Assembly: GCA_038025085.1 (NCBI GenBank)
Contig: CM076141.1
Location: forward strand, 14,200,001 to 14,264,000
Source: Tetragonia tetragonoides
Taxonomy: Eukaryota; Streptophyta; Magnoliopsida; Caryophyllales; Aizoaceae
Reading direction: 5' to 3'
Length of the DNA stretch: 64,000 nucleotides
Every line of letters starts with the position of its first letter. Positions within the stretch are counted from its first letter, which is position 1. The position numbers and the translations under genes were made by a program. This document shows positions 23,199 through 35,580 of the stretch, piece by piece. Below the pieces are notes generated by a model, which saw only the letters and a list, made by a program, of their open reading frames with translations, made no database searches and was not told the DNA's origin.

Positions 23199-23590
23199 TC
23201 TGCGACTTTCAAGCTTGATAGAGTCTACAGTTTCTTTTTGAATGAAACCTCAAGGAAAAATGTACGTGTATAGCTTCAATTTTCCATGTTGCAAATATTT
23301 TCCTAGAGAAACAATGATAGTTGGAGAGCGGCTAGGTGGTAACTAGGAAGAGACTGAAAATAAAGACTCAGATGTTTAGGAGCAGCTTAAATTATAAATG
23401 AGCAAAAAAATTCGCCATTTTAAGCTGATCATTCACTGTAATGTTTGCCTGAATATAGTTGAAAATGTGATCTGCGCGACTCACAATTTGCAGTAACACA
23501 TAAACCTTAAATCAACAACTATTAGTCTATTATTAGTTATGTAAATGTAATTTGTGGTATAAAACCGAATTAAACAATGGAGGAAATTTT

Positions 23591-25841
23591 TCAAGGAATG
23601 TGTTGCATAGTTGGAGTTATATCTTTCAACAACCCTTCTGCCATAAGCTGATATGTATGTTCTGTCAAATGAATACCATCCCAACTCACTCGCTTGCCAG
23701 GTTCAGGACAAACTGAGGGTCCAACCGACCCACAATGCCGACCCGAATCAAAATTATAATCACCACCGCCGGCACCACAACATGCCTTGTGCATTCCATC
23801 TTTGTCAAACCCTACCACAAAAAATGTAACCATTCCATAATTAAGCTAGGCACCAACATAAAACCTGATTTAATTAAAGTTTATATATGAAGAGTGGAAA
23901 AGCAAATGCTAAGGTTTTTATGGGACGGAATGAGTACTAACCAAGTGAAGGAGCGTCCTTCAGGATTGTTGTTAATGAAGAGAAGTAGTCACCATAGACA
24001 ATGGCAACATCAATGTTCTTTGTTTGAAGGTCTTTAATAGCATTTTGAAGATGATCATTATGGAATGCTGCAAAGTCATTCCAACTCTTTAGGCACTTGA
24101 GTTCATCATATAACGTCGAATCGTTAGATTTGAATGCAGCAAGGTAAACTGTCATGCAGCCAACACGAAAATTTCCGGGCACTAAAATCCGTTTAGCACC
24201 AAGATTAATCACTTCCTGCACCAAATCAACATCACCAATTACATAAATTATACCAAGTGCTCCATATGAACATAGATATATATCAAACGATCTCGAACTT
24301 ACAAAACATATCAAAATTGAACGAAATACTTAATCAAAATACAACTCTACTGGAAAATAATAAGTTTCAATCAATGACTTATTCCTTCCTAAAAAAAAAT
24401 ATCTCGGAAAAGTCGCAAACATTGAAAACCACTCACCTGTACAGTGTTTGCAATGACTTGAACAACATCAGGTACCAAATTATGGAGGTCGTCCATAGTT
24501 TTGCCTTGAAATGCTGCAGCATTGTAATCATTACCTCCAATTTCTCCCACTAGAAAGAGAGACTTTTCTAGCTTTTGCTTGCAATCTGACATTGGAATTA
24601 GTATCAAGATTAAGGAAAAATATTATAGATATAAAGCTTAAAACTCAATACCTATTTTTTTTTTTGGTTTAACCAAAGGTTCACCAAAGCCCTTTGGGGC
24701 GAAGGCTAATTCTGTGCGCACCAAGCCCACGAAGGGGTACAGTGCTCCCACTAAGTAGTTTCTACTTTCACAAGATTCGAACCCTCGACCTTGCTTAACG
24801 GATCGGATGAGAGTGTCGAACCACTCACACCAACCTATGGTAAACTCAATAACTAATTTAATTAGTGCAAATTAAAAAAAAGTACATATAGTTGGAATTA
24901 TTCATTACCTGATGGAGTTTTGCATATGGTGTTAAGGTGAGACTTAAACCAATCAAGTTGCACCAATAGAGTACTTTTAACCCCAACAGTAATATTTTTG
25001 CCTGCTAAGGTGGAGACGTTGAGTGCAGTTGCCCCTGCCACAGCAAAATTTACTCCATGACTGAAGTTACCACCTTTGTCCAAATAAGGACTAAGCAATG
25101 GTAAATTAAACGCCTGGGCTGTGATTTATTTTGTTTGTTTTGCAACGAGAAAAACAGGAAAATTGTGATTAATTAGTTCACGGTAATATAGTAGCAATAA
25201 TATGAAATTCTAAGGAAAAATATATAATAAATAAACTTCTCAACGATTTCAAGCAGCCTAAACTTGGTAACAAAAATATTGTACAAGTATGCTTAATTAT
25301 GATGACGGCCTAGTACGAGAACCTTATCATGTGTTACAGTAACATTGCTTACGCGTTGTTATATATAGATTGACACTCAATAGAAACTTCACAGTAGCTT
25401 ATTTTTTATAAATTAATTAAAACTAAATATATCAATAATAATAATTCATCATAGTATGCATAGGTGTTTAACGAAATCAATATAATCAACTTTACGTGTT
25501 AATCTTGAATGTTATTAATTAAATCAATATTAAGAGAAATTTAACGAAATCTTACCAATATAATCAACCATAAGAAGACCGTCTGAGCAACGACCGGTAG
25601 GATGATGGAAGAAAGTTTCTCCATAAGGAGGTTTACCACAAGATCCGGAGGGATATTCAAGTATTGAGTTCCCGGTATCGGATATGGAGTCACCAAATTG
25701 GTATATGGCATCAAATGAAGGTGTTTCTGCAAGAGCATTATTGTTGCAGCAAAGAGTTATTAGGAGAAAAGATAGAAAAAAGATGGCCTCCATTATTGAA
25801 CAGTATGATCCTTGCCAAGCCATGCGAAAGCCTTTAGGCAC
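23591..25841 (-). CDS. GDSL esterase/lipase (SGNH hydrolase)
   Basis: Five exons on the minus strand, 25841-25556, 25118-24909, 24585-24437, 24215-23942 and 23811-23591, with GT/AG borders and consistent phases, give 379 residues. A second ATG at 25793 would start exactly at a signal peptide ([16 protein letters not shown]) and may be the true start. Block I is [11 protein letters not shown] (nucleophile Ser), block [13 protein letters not shown], block III GGNDYN and block [10 protein letters not shown] (catalytic Asp and His). All four SGNH catalytic/oxyanion blocks are intact. Plant members are usually secreted esterases or acyltransferases acting on lipids or acetylated metabolites; the substrate here cannot be read from sequence. 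Length is normal for the family. The gene converges with the STICHEL-like gene, about 390 bp from that gene's tail relic. Confidence 0.93.
24651..24841 (-). mobile_element. tRNA-derived SINE in GDSL intron 2
   Basis: Minus strand: an A-box-like TGGTGTGAGTGGTTCG, then B-box GGGTTCGAATC, a ~100-bp body and a poly(A) tail (T run near 24655-24666 on the plus strand). It is flanked by a 10-bp target duplication AAACTCAATA at 24641-24650 and 24842-24851. It has the same family structure as 40101-40292 and sits in the same orientation as the host gene. Confidence 0.9.
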
Positions 25842-26555
25842 CCAAAGAGTAGTGGTTTGCTTATAAATAATTAAATTGTATTTTTGTGATTTGATTTTTA
25901 GGAATATAAAGATATTGATTACATTTTAACTTCCTAAAATATTTGTCAATATTCGATTTTGGTTTTGGTTATGGTCTGATTTAGGAATATATACAAATAT
26001 GATCTTGATTATGTTCATAACTTGTTAATATCTTACCACAACAACAACAACAACAACAACCCAGTAAGTATCCCGCCTAGGGCGGGGTCTGGGAAGGTCC
26101 AGATGTACGCAGTCTTACCCCTAACTAATCGCCTAGAAGAGAGACTGTTTCCGAAAGACCCACAAAATCTTTTTTTTTTTTTAAATACATTTGCAAAAAG
26201 ATTTTTTTTTTTTTGGTAATAAAAAAAGCAATAAAGGATGATCAAAAGGGCAAGAGAAGTAAAGCAATAAACATACTAACACAAGATATTACTAAATGAA
26301 CAACATAAAGTGAAGAATTGTTAATATCTTACCATATTCAAAAAATTTCGTTGGAAAGATATTAAGATAGATACTCAAAGTTCAAAATATTAGGCATATC
26401 ATATTAGTTGCCTTACTTTTTATACGAGGTCACTTACAAATCCCCAATTTGCTTTGACTAGAGTGTAATACACATGCAACTAACTCTAGCTAGGCAATTT
26501 ATCAAAAAAATAAAAATAAAAATAAAAATAAAATTCACATATCGAACATAAATTA
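25842..26555. other. GDSL upstream region with a dispersed-repeat fragment
   Basis: The probable promoter of the GDSL gene lies just beyond 25841, with AT-rich text and no obvious element. At 26039-26165 there is a (CAA)n-led segment, then CCCGCCTAGGGCGGGGTCTG, CGCAGTCTTACCCC and GACTGTTTCCGAAAGACCC blocks. This is a short dispersed plant repeat that I recognise by pattern but do not name. Confidence 0.5.
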
Positions 26556-26810
26556 CTCCATCTGTTTCTCTTTAAATTTCTTACTTGCTTTTTCATGGTC
26601 TCCGATGTGGTACTTAGACCATCAATATTTATAAAAATACACAAGTAAAATTTATAAAAATTAGATATTTTAAAAATACATTTCAAATGGAATCTAATGC
26701 ATATGGTTGTAAATCATAAGTCATAGAGATTTTTTGTATATTTACGGTCAAAGTTTGCAAAGTTTGACCTCAAAAAAGCAAATAGGAAGTTTAAAGTATA
26801 ACGGAGGGAG
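26556..26810. mobile_element. Stowaway-type MITE, 255 bp
   Basis: The start CTCCATCTGTTTCTCTTTAA and the reverse complement of the end, CTCCCTCCGTTATACTTTAA, are terminal inverted repeats, flanked by TA at 26554-26555 and 26811-26812. No coding capacity. Confidence 0.88.
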
Positions 26811-28511
26811 TACTATGCAGCACAACAACAATATCAATTTCACCACATGCTATTATGCTAGTAATACAACAACATTGAAGCACTCATATAACTGCAGCTT
26901 TGTAAATCCACAAGTTTGCACTAAAGCCTCAAAGAAGTTTCTCTTCTCATTGAAACATCATCATACATTTGTTATTCCCATTTGTCAAAAAACACTTCAA
27001 AAATGCTCCAGCACACAGATTTCATTTCAACTAAGTCTACCAGGTCCAGGAAAGGCTATGCAGCTTACGTTAAGACCTTATCCTTCAACGATCTATCAAC
27101 AGAAGCCTTCGAAACAACCAATATTAAAAGCACGTGTAGTTTATGTAGGTGATATCTCGTTTGCTCTTGGAAGCTTTACCAATTCAATGTGTAGTTTATG
27201 TTGCACAGTATGGTGAGAATGTTCAGTGAAAGGATCCATCCATTCAAGTAAACTTTATCCCAAATGCATATCAATTCTATAACCTTCGTTCTGGATCAGA
27301 AACCAGGCCATTCTTAATGGAGAGATCATTTGTATCAGACAAGACAAGCAAGCATAAACACAGCACAACATTACAAAAACAGAAAGAAGATATAGCTCAT
27401 AGCATTTCACATGTAACATGAAACAAAAGTACTAATCCAGAAATTACCTTATCACCATGGCAATTTTGGTAACAGTAATCTCACCAAGTGACCAAGAGCC
27501 GAGAATTCTAAATTTCTAACTGAGGGTTGTTAGACTATAACCAATTCCTAGGAAGGCAGAGTTGAACGAAATCACGACTTGGTACAATAGCATGACAAGT
27601 CATATGTACTAATGGACAGGTATTAAAGCAGTTTGTAAAAACAGCAGACCACAACATTCGTGGTTCACTACACCATTCACAGATGTCTTCCATATCATTG
27701 CAATCTCCATAAATTCTAATCCCTCAAATAGTTCCTTCACATTCAACAGCAACCATGACCATTCTTCCCCCATCATGTCTCCACAAGCTTTCATCAACTA
27801 GCAGGTTAGAGCAACAACAAAAAAATATAAATCACAATAATTGCTAACGGAACAAATTTATGGTGACTTTTAAAAGTAGATGCGGCATTGACTCTTGTAT
27901 AAGAATTCCACACCATTTTTTTAAACAAGAATTCAACTAGCATAGGCTGCAACAGAAAATTCAAGAATGTTATTGGGCGAGGCGAGACAGGCTCGCAAAT
28001 GGGAGTGGTTATATAGGACGATCGAGTGTGAGAAAGTGGATCAAGCAGGGTTGGTTTTCCTTTACAACAATTTGCAATCCCACAAATAAAATCAATCAAC
28101 ATCAATAAACAATCAACAATAATGAAAACTATCAAAAATCATATTGAGCATATAAGGTATCAGAGACATTGAACTGATTCGAAACCTAATATATATCCAG
28201 CCTCCTAAAGGAGGAAATCCAATTGCTATATACAGAGATTTTGTTTCATACTCTGTGACTTCTATTTTGAAGTTGTTCATTCTTAAAACAAACCCACCAA
28301 AAAAAAAATTATATCAAACATCAATATACAAGAAGAACAATGAAAATCATACCTCCAATAGGTTCCTTATGAACCATATTGTCATATCAATAGTCAATCA
28401 ATCCATATATACAACAAATGTTTTACAAAATAGTCATTGTCATCCTTTCCCCAAAATGAAACATCTACAAGCAACTAATGACATTGGACTCCTGTAGTCC
28501 TGTCTACCTTT
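26811..28511. other. Non-coding or unrecognised DNA
   Basis: A 160-residue plus-strand frame (26734-27216) starts inside the MITE and has no recognisable domain, so it is not called. A ~40-bp segment at 27770-27812 (catcatgtctccacaagct, then agcaggttaga) is copied directly at 35845-35888, across the later retrotransposon insertion. Confidence 0.45.
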
Positions 28512-28514
28512 CTT

Positions 28515-29019
28515 TTAGATCTTTTTATCTGTTGTTTCATGTTCTTGTACTCGTGTTTCTTTCTCTACTTTCAGTTTTTTCTTCTTTTGCTTCATCTCAA
28601 ACTTTCTTTCAATCTCTGCAACAAGCTTAGCTGAGAAGAGCTCAACCAAACCACCAACCACAGGGATTAAAACATGGGTTTCACCGCAATCCAGCACAAG
28701 GGAAACAATAGCCTCACTTTGTCAAAATAATAAACAACTTATTAAACCACACAAAAGAAAAAGGGGCAGATTCATGAAGTTAATGAACACCAACTAATCC
28801 TCTGCTATCTAATATGAAAGCTGAGGTTCTAAACAATCTCCCCAACTTCCAACATAGACCATAACAAAATTAGAACACAAGTACTCCATAAAATACTTCA
28901 AACAAACTAAACAGGAAGGGAAGTGAGTGAGGGAGACCTCATTTGATGTATGTGAATCTGCTGTGTTAGTAACGTTAAGCCATCTTGGTTGATTAGATGT
29001 CACAACCTCCCCATGAATC
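28515..29019 (-). pseudogene. Exon pair resembling a bHLH-MYC N-terminal domain
   Basis: Two exon-like blocks join in phase: 29019-28938 (acceptor tgtag, donor GTCTCC) and 28712 downward to a stop at 28515 (acceptor gtgag). The first reads HGEVVTSNQPRWLNVTNTAD. The second contains THVLIPVVGGLVELFSAKLV and then a Lys/Glu-rich tail. The pattern of an ...SNQP.WL motif followed by ...VLIPV.GGLVELF is the end of the MYC-type N-terminal domain in plant bHLH regulators of the ABORTED MICROSPORES kind. The usual upstream N-terminal part and downstream bHLH helix are not visible, so I treat it as a fragment. The family assignment rests on remembered motif shape only. Confidence 0.45.
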
Positions 29020-29687
29020 CTACAATATACACAGAGCGCAAATGTTAGTACATATGAACTCTAACTATAACTATCTAACATGGGTACTTGTCCAAACATA
29101 TTTTTGTGTCAAATTTGAAGTGTCCTAGCATGTTTTGCAAGTCAAGAAGCATCAGGCATGAGTACTTTAACCAAGACAACAGAGAGAAAGAGAGAGTACC
29201 CAGAGTAGAGGGAAAGAGATTAAGGCGATCTGGTTAGAGCTTCACAGGCCTTGGTGTTTGCTGGTTGCATAAAGTACACATCCTTGCAAAGTGGGATTGA
29301 CAAATCCTGCTCTCTTTTAACTCTTTTGATTCCAATTTATTGATTTTCACCACAATTACAGTAACAATCAACCCATTCAATGCCAAGAAACAACATTTTG
29401 GCATCACTAATTATAGTGTAGTATAACCTTACATAAGGAATGAACTAAATACAAGTATAGCAAGAGGCAGAATTGAACAAGACTATCATAACGTAGCGTA
29501 TCAATGCACATAATTTTAACAATTGACCCAAGCTTATTCTTTCCAGCATTCAACACCTAATCACCACAAGAAAATAGGCAAAAGATATAGAAACTTTCTA
29601 GCAGCCAAAGAAGGGTTTAAAATAGGATGCATTATGAATTAGCATTTCAAATGAAAATTCACCGACTTTGAGGAAGGATAGCCATAG

Positions 29688-30197
29688 TGTTAGGTTCCGC
29701 CCCTCACACCTTGTAATTTACAGCTTTCTTTTACTTTCCTTGCAATGTAACATGTCTCTAAGGCGCTTCCTGCGTGTTGACCCTTGGACATGTCTTTACG
29801 CTTTCTAGTTCCCTAATAACATGTCTCTAAGGTGCTTTTTGCGTGTCGACTCTTGGACATGTCTTTAAGCTTTCTAGTTCTTTTACTTTTAGGAGTAGAT
29901 GTCGAGTATGAAAGTTATGCACTCTTGATGTATACTCCTGTCAGAATGAATAAACCTTTTAAGACTCTTTATGGGGGAAGCAGTCCTCCATATCGATGTA
30001 TTGATGTCAATGCTAGTTGTTGTTAAACTGTGTTGATTGCGTGCATCATCCAACCCCTCTCTCAAACTCCGTCCCTCCCTCACTCTCTTGTGTCCACGGA
30101 CACCTCAAAGACGTTCCTTGTGTACGGCTGACACTCTTGCCGCTAGGAGACAAGAGCGCGCCGCACGTCCCGCAACTAGAAAAGGCGGACCGTGACA
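29688..30197 (+). repeat. 5' LTR, 510 bp
   Basis: Contains two copies of a 69-bp unit starting at 29748 and 29817 (taacatgtctctaagg). It is otherwise nearly identical to the 3' LTR. Confidence 0.95.
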
Positions 30198-30199
30198 GT

Positions 30200-30211
30200 T
30201 GGTATCAGAGC
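30200..30211 (+). other. Primer binding site, tRNA-iMet
   Basis: TGGTATCAGAGC is complementary to the 3' end of plant initiator-Met tRNA, two bases after the LTR. Confidence 0.93.
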
Positions 30212-30262
30212 GCAGTGAGAGAAGCACGCTCACTGAAAGGTTGCTAGATTGAATTCGAAACC

Positions 30263-31821
30263 ATGGTGACCATGGAAGAGCTAGAGAAACTTGTGATCGG
30301 GTCGGATGCCCGGATCGATGCATTGGAGGCCCAAGTGCATGATATATCCTCCGCAAGCTTGCGGGAGGAGTTTGACCACATCCACAATCAACTCCAAGCG
30401 TTGTGGGATCAGTGTGCTACGATCAACCAGGCCGTTGCTAGCGGTAGTGGTGGATCAGGGTCGAGACGGGTGAAACCCCCTTAGCCCCGAATCTACAATG
30501 GAGCCAGAGACTCCAAGGAAGTGGACAATTTTGTCTTCGACCTAGAACAATACTTCCGAGTCAGTGGACTAAGGTCGACACTGCGGTCATGTACCTAGTG
30601 GATGACGCGAAATTGTGGTGGCGTTCGAAGTATGCCGAGATCGAAGCCAAAACTTTGAAAATAGACACATGGGAAGAGTTAAAGAAGGAACTCAACGACC
30701 AATTCTACCCGGAGAACACTGAATTCAATGCCCGAAGGAAGTTAAAGACCATCAAGCACACGGGGACCATCCGAGACTATGTGAAGGAGTACTCGGCATG
30801 CATGCTGGAGATCAGGGACATGAGCGACAAGGATCGTATGTTCAATTTCATCGATGGGCTGAAAGAGTGGGCTCAACGTGAGTTGAACAGACAAAAGCTA
30901 GATACCTTGTCGGTTGCTATCAGCGTGGCTGAACGGCTCTTCGACAACCAGCTAGGGAAAGAGACCCCACCAAGGAAAGGGCCAACAGGGCCAAGTTCAG
31001 TTGCAAACCGAGCAGGGTCAACTGGCTCTCAGACAGGCTTGAACAACTCTCGAAACTACAACGGGGGTAACTACAACGGTGGCAATAGTAGATATGGGAA
31101 CGATGGAGGTGGAGCCCCTAGACCGGCACCTTACCGGCCCCCATATGCGACCTCATCGTTCAATCGACCAGAGTCGTCCACGGCAAGATGGTCGTCGAAG
31201 TTAAGTTGCTTCAACTGCAAAGGGCCACACAAACACACCGAGTGCCCTCATCGAGACTTGAGTGCCCTCCAGCAGAATCTATCTAAGATGTCTGTGGAGT
31301 CTGATGGCACCAACAAAGGAGAGACAAGCAAGAACAATGAAATGGATGATGATGAAATACCACACATGGGAGCTGTTCATTTACTGGGCGCCCTGAGGAG
31401 TGATGAGACATCCCTAAAACCCAAGTCGACTGAGCTCATGTACGTCGACGTAGTGATCAATGGACGTAGTACTCGAGCAATGGTTGATACAGGTGCCACC
31501 CATAACTTTGTGGCCGGCACCGAGGCAGAGAGATTGGGACTGAAGCTAGACCGCACAGGCGGCAGCATGAAGGCCGTGAACTCGACAGCAAGACCTATCC
31601 ATGGGATTTCCAAGGGAGTCCTCACTCGGATAGGGGAGTGGAGTGGTCGATTGGACCTTACGGTGACTCCACTAGATGATTTCAAGATGGTACTGGGTAT
31701 GGACTTCCTCCGCACGTCTAAAGCGGCACCCATGCCACATTTGAGTTCCTTATTGTTGATGGGTGACAGCCCGTGTCTGGTGAAAGCGTCGAATGTGAAG
31801 GTTGAGAGTAAACGGGGATAG
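30263..31821 (+). pseudogene. gag-protease region of the 5.6-kb Ty3 element
   Basis: The ATG at 30263 opens a frame that ends at an in-frame stop at 30482. Coding text continues in that frame to about 30560, where a one-base shift moves it to the frame that runs to 31821. Features are the capsid-like DAKLWWRSKY segment, a basic Gly/Asn-rich linker, one zinc knuckle (CFNCKGPHKHTEC, 31207-31245; CX2CX4HX4C) and an aspartic protease site (VDTGATHNF, about 31483-31509). The protein packages RNA and processes the polyprotein in intact relatives; here it is interrupted. Confidence 0.9.
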
Positions 31822-32036
31822 ATGCTCTCGTCGATCAATTTGAGAAAGGACTTCAAAGATGTGAACCATCGTTCCTGGCTACTTTGTCGATGAAGGAAGA
31901 TTGTAAAGATGAGACCACTCCTTCGGAAGTAGCGAGACTGCTTGAGGGATTCAAGGACATCTTGCCCGATGACCTACCCCAAGTCCTCCCTCCTCGCTGA
32001 TTCGTCGATCATCAGATCGAGCTAATCCTGGGAGCC

Positions 32037-34247
32037 GTGCCACCCGCTCGTAGTCCTTACAGGATGGCACCTCCCGAACTGGTTGAACTGAGAAAACAAT
32101 TGTATGGGCTCTTGAAAGGAGGATTCGTCCGACCGTCTAAAGCGCCCTACGGAGCTCCGGTGTTGTTTCAGAAAAAGCAAGATGAGACTCTCTGGCTGTG
32201 TATTGACTATCGGGCACTCAACAAGTTGACAGTGAGAAATCACTATCCTATTCCGTTGATTGCTGACTTGTTCGATCAGCTCGGCGACGCGGTATATTTC
32301 ACGAAGCTTGATTTGAGGTCGGGGTACCATCAAGTTCGCATATCGGAAGGGGACGAGCCGAAGACATCTTGTGTGACGAGATACAGAGCTTTTGAATGGT
32401 TAGTGATGCCCTTTGGACTAACGAATGCTCCTGCAACATTCTGCACCTTGATGAACCATGTCTTCCACGAGTACTTGGATAAGTTCGTGGTAGTATACCT
32501 TGATGATATTGTGATCTATAGCAAGACAATGAGCGAACACTTGGAACACTTAAGACTGGTGTTCGAGAAGTTACGCGAGCACCACCTCTTCGTGAAGCCA
32601 GAGAAGTGCTCGTTTGCACAAGAGGAAATTAGTTTCCTTGGTCACTTTGTAGGAAAGGGAAAGATGCGCATGGATCCGAAGAAAGTCTCTGCTATCAAGG
32701 AGTGGCAGCCTCCAAAGAATGTCTCTGAGCTCCGTTCCTTGCTTGGCCTTGCTAATTACTACCGGCGCTTCATTGCAGGATATTCTGGTATCGTGGCTCC
32801 CCTCACAGACTTGCTTAAGAAGTGTGAAGGTTGGAATTGGGCCGAATCACATATTGAAGCGTTTGAAAAGTTGAAGAAGATGGTAACCAGAGAACCGATA
32901 TTGGCTCTCTCCGATGTCACAAAACCCTTTGAAGTCGAGACGGATGCCTCAAACTTCGCCCTCGGAGGAGTACTAGTTCAAGAAGGCCACCCGGTTGCTT
33001 TTGAGAGCCGCAAGCTGAATGGGGCTGTGAGGTGGTATGCTGCCCAAGAGAAGGAGTTACTAGCAATTGTCCATTGCTTAAGGGTCTGGAGACACTACCT
33101 TCTGAGTTCAAAGTTCCTCGTTCGCACAGACAACACTGCGGCGAGCCACTTCTTAACCCAACCAAGACTCACTGGTCGACAAGCTCGGTGGCAGGAATCC
33201 TTGGCGGAATTTGATGTGGAGTTTACATACAGACCTGGGGTCAACAACAAGGTCGCGGATGCTCTCAGTCGTCGGGCTGACCTTGCTGCCTTGAAGCAAA
33301 TGGCTCACTTGTCAACAAGTTTGGTGACCACTACGATCCGCGACCAGATCAAGCAACACCTAGGTCAAGATACGATGGCGAAGACCATCCAACAGCTCAT
33401 TAAAGAAGGGAAAACGAGATGGTTCTGGATAGAAGATGACCTTATCTTCACAAAGGGACATAGGTTGTATGTTCCCAGGGCCGAGGGCATTCGGAGGAAA
33501 TTGCTGAGTGAATGTCATGACACCCTTTGGGCAGGACACCCGGGGTGGCAGCGAACCTTGAGCTTACTAAAACAAGGGTACTTCTGGCCCCAGATGAAGG
33601 ACGACGTAATGAGCTACACTCGGACGTGTCTTGTGTGTCAGCAAGACAAGCCGGATCGACTCAAGCAGGGCAGCTTACTAAACCCACTCGCAGTGCCGAC
33701 GAGACCATGGAAGAGTGTCTCCATGGACTTCATCAGTGGGTTACCGAAGGTCGGACCCTTGTCCGCTATTATGGTGATAGTGGATCGATTCTCGAAGTAT
33801 GCCACGTTCATCCCTATGCCAAAAGCTACTGGAGCAGAAGAGACAGCCGTCCTCTTCTTCAAATACATTGTTAAGTACTGGGGACTACCTAGGAGCATTG
33901 TGAGTGACCGAGACCCTCGGTTCACAGGTATCTTTTGGGGTGACCTCTTCAAGCTTCTTGGGTCAGAGGTGAGCATGTCTTCAGCATACCATCCCCAGAC
34001 AGACGGACAGACAGAAAGATTCAACGGGCTTCTCAAAGAATACCTTCGACACTTTGTGAGCGCCAACCAGAGAGAGTGGGTGAGACTACTAGATGTAGCA
34101 CAGCTCTGCTTCAATTCTCAGAAGAGCTCCTCGTCCAACAGGAGTCCCTTCAAAGTTGTCATTGGACAACAACCTCTCTTACCGCACACAGTAGATGATC
34201 ATTACAAGGGCCGAAGCAAGAAGGCATATGAGTTCACCAGAGAATGA
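32037..34247 (+). pseudogene. Reverse transcriptase-RNase H-integrase ORF
   Basis: A 736-residue uninterrupted frame. RT palm motif YLDD is at about 32497-32508, preceded by LDLRSGYHQVR and followed by the SLLGLANYYRRF thumb. The RNase H domain starts at ETDASNFALGG. The integrase zinc domain (H...H...CLVCQ) lies near 33515-33645. The DDE core is seen at MDFISGLPK, VSDRDPRF and YHPQTDGQTERFN. All catalytic residues I can place are present. The frame lacks the N-terminal start of RT, which lies in the disrupted zone 31822-32036, and a frameshift at its end separates the integrase C terminus. It would copy and integrate the element if expressed. Confidence 0.93.
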
Positions 34248-34298
34248 AAGCAAAACACCGACATTGCTCAGAGTTACCTAGAAAAGGCTTCGAAGCAC

Positions 34299-34622
34299 AT
34301 GAAGAAATGGGCCGATCAGAAGAGAAGGCCGGTGGAGTTCGAAGTGGGAGACCTAGTGATGGTGAAGATCCTCCCAGAGCAGATGAGATTCCTGAGAGGA
34401 AGCGACAAGCGGTTAGTCCGCAAATATGAAGGCTCCATGCTTATCACCAAAAAGGTGGGAAGTACGGCTTACAAAGTGAAACCCTCGACTTGGATGAAAG
34501 TACACCCTGTCTTTCATGTGAGTCGCTTGAAGCCGTATCATCCAGATTCAGAACATTCCGCCCGCAACAAGTCTACTCGGGCCAACATCCGCACCAAGCC
34601 GTCCCCGACACTTGATGACTGA
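34299..34622 (+). pseudogene. Integrase C-terminal piece
   Basis: After a frameshift near 34245 the integrase C-terminal domain continues: EVGDLVMVKILPEQ, then MKVHPVFHVSRLKPYHP. No chromodomain is visible before the stop at 34620-34622, unlike the second large element in this window. Confidence 0.85.
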
Positions 34623-34663
34623 ATCACATCGCCGAGGACGTCGACAACATTAGTGGGGGAGAA

Positions 34664-35242
34664 TGTTAGGTTCCGCCCCTCACACCTTGTAATTTACAGC
34701 TTTCCTTTACTTTCCTTGCAATGTAACATGTCTCTAAGGCGCTTCCTGCGTGTTGACCCTTGGACATGTCTTTACGCTTTCTAGTTCCCTAGTAACATGT
34801 CTCTAAGGCGCTTCCTGCGTGTCGACCCTTGGACATGTCTTTACGCTTTCTAGTTCCCTAGTAACATGTCTCTAAGGCGCTTCCTGCGTGTCGACCCTTG
34901 GACATGTCTTTAAGCTTTCTAGTTCTTTTACTTTTAGGAGTAGATGTCGAGTATGAAAGTTATGCACTCTTGATGTATACTCCTGTCAGAATGAATAAAC
35001 CTTTTAAGACTCTTTATGGGGGAAGCAGTCCTCCATATCGATGTATTGATGTCAATGCTTGTTGTTGTTAAACTGTGTTGATTGCGTGCATCATCCAACC
35101 CCTCTCTCAAACTCCGTCCCTCCCTCACTCTCTTGTGTCCACGGACACCTCAAAGACGTTCCTTGTGTACGGCTGGCACTCTTGCCGCTAGGAGACAAGA
35201 GCGCGCCGCATGTCCAGCAACTAGAAAAGGCAGACCGTGACA
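34664..35242 (+). repeat. 3' LTR, 579 bp, one extra 69-bp unit
   Basis: Three tandem 69-bp units start at 34724, 34793 and 34862, against two in the 5' LTR. The 69-bp length difference is fully explained by this extra unit. Confidence 0.95.
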
Positions 35243-35247
35243 CATAG

Positions 35248-35437
35248 CATGTAAAAATTAGAGTCAAGTGAAAACATAAGGCGCCATTTACATTAGTTCG
35301 TAAGCCACAAATCGATCCCCATGATGTGTTTCACAAGGAACAAAGCCCTTTATCTGATCTAGGAAGTAGAATCCATGAATTGTCAACTCAACCTCTGATT
35401 TTATTCAAGGTATATTTGAAATATGTACACACTTGCC
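35248..35437. other. Flank of the retrotransposon, formerly joined to 29682
   Basis: No feature recognised. It continues the pre-insertion locus. Confidence 0.5.
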
Positions 35438-35580
35438 GGGCTGGGTATAACCATGCCATGAACAACAAAAAGGCAACCAGAACACTGCTGGGCTGGGTAT
35501 AACCATGCCATGAACAACAAAAAGATAGACCAGAACACTGATGGGCTGGATATAACCCTGCCATTAACAACAAAATTATA
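35438..35580. repeat. Tandem array, ~53-bp unit, three copies
   Basis: Copies of a gggctgggtataaccatgcc unit start at 35438, 35490 and 35543. The third is more diverged and truncated. Confidence 0.9.

Larger units (their letters stand above)
29688..35242 (+). mobile_element. Complete Ty3/gypsy LTR retrotransposon (5.6 kb)
   Basis: LTRs at 29688-30197 and 34664-35242 start TGTTAGG and end GTGACA. The target duplication CATAG is perfect (29683-29687, 35243-35247). A tRNA-iMet primer site (TGGTATCAGAGC, 30200-30211) follows the 5' LTR by two bases, and a polypurine tract (AGTGGGGGAGAA) precedes the 3' LTR. The internal order gag, protease, RT, RNase H, integrase is Ty3/gypsy. The coding region is broken by a stop at 30482, a frameshift near 30560, disruption at 31819-32036 and a frameshift at 34245, so the copy is not autonomous now. 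It split the bHLH-like locus. Confidence 0.95.

Noticed and set aside
26734..27216. 160-residue plus-strand ORF
   Set aside because: It starts inside a Stowaway MITE and has no recognisable domain.
33527..33874. Alternative-frame ORFs inside the Ty3 pol region
   Set aside because: Shadows of the integrase frame.
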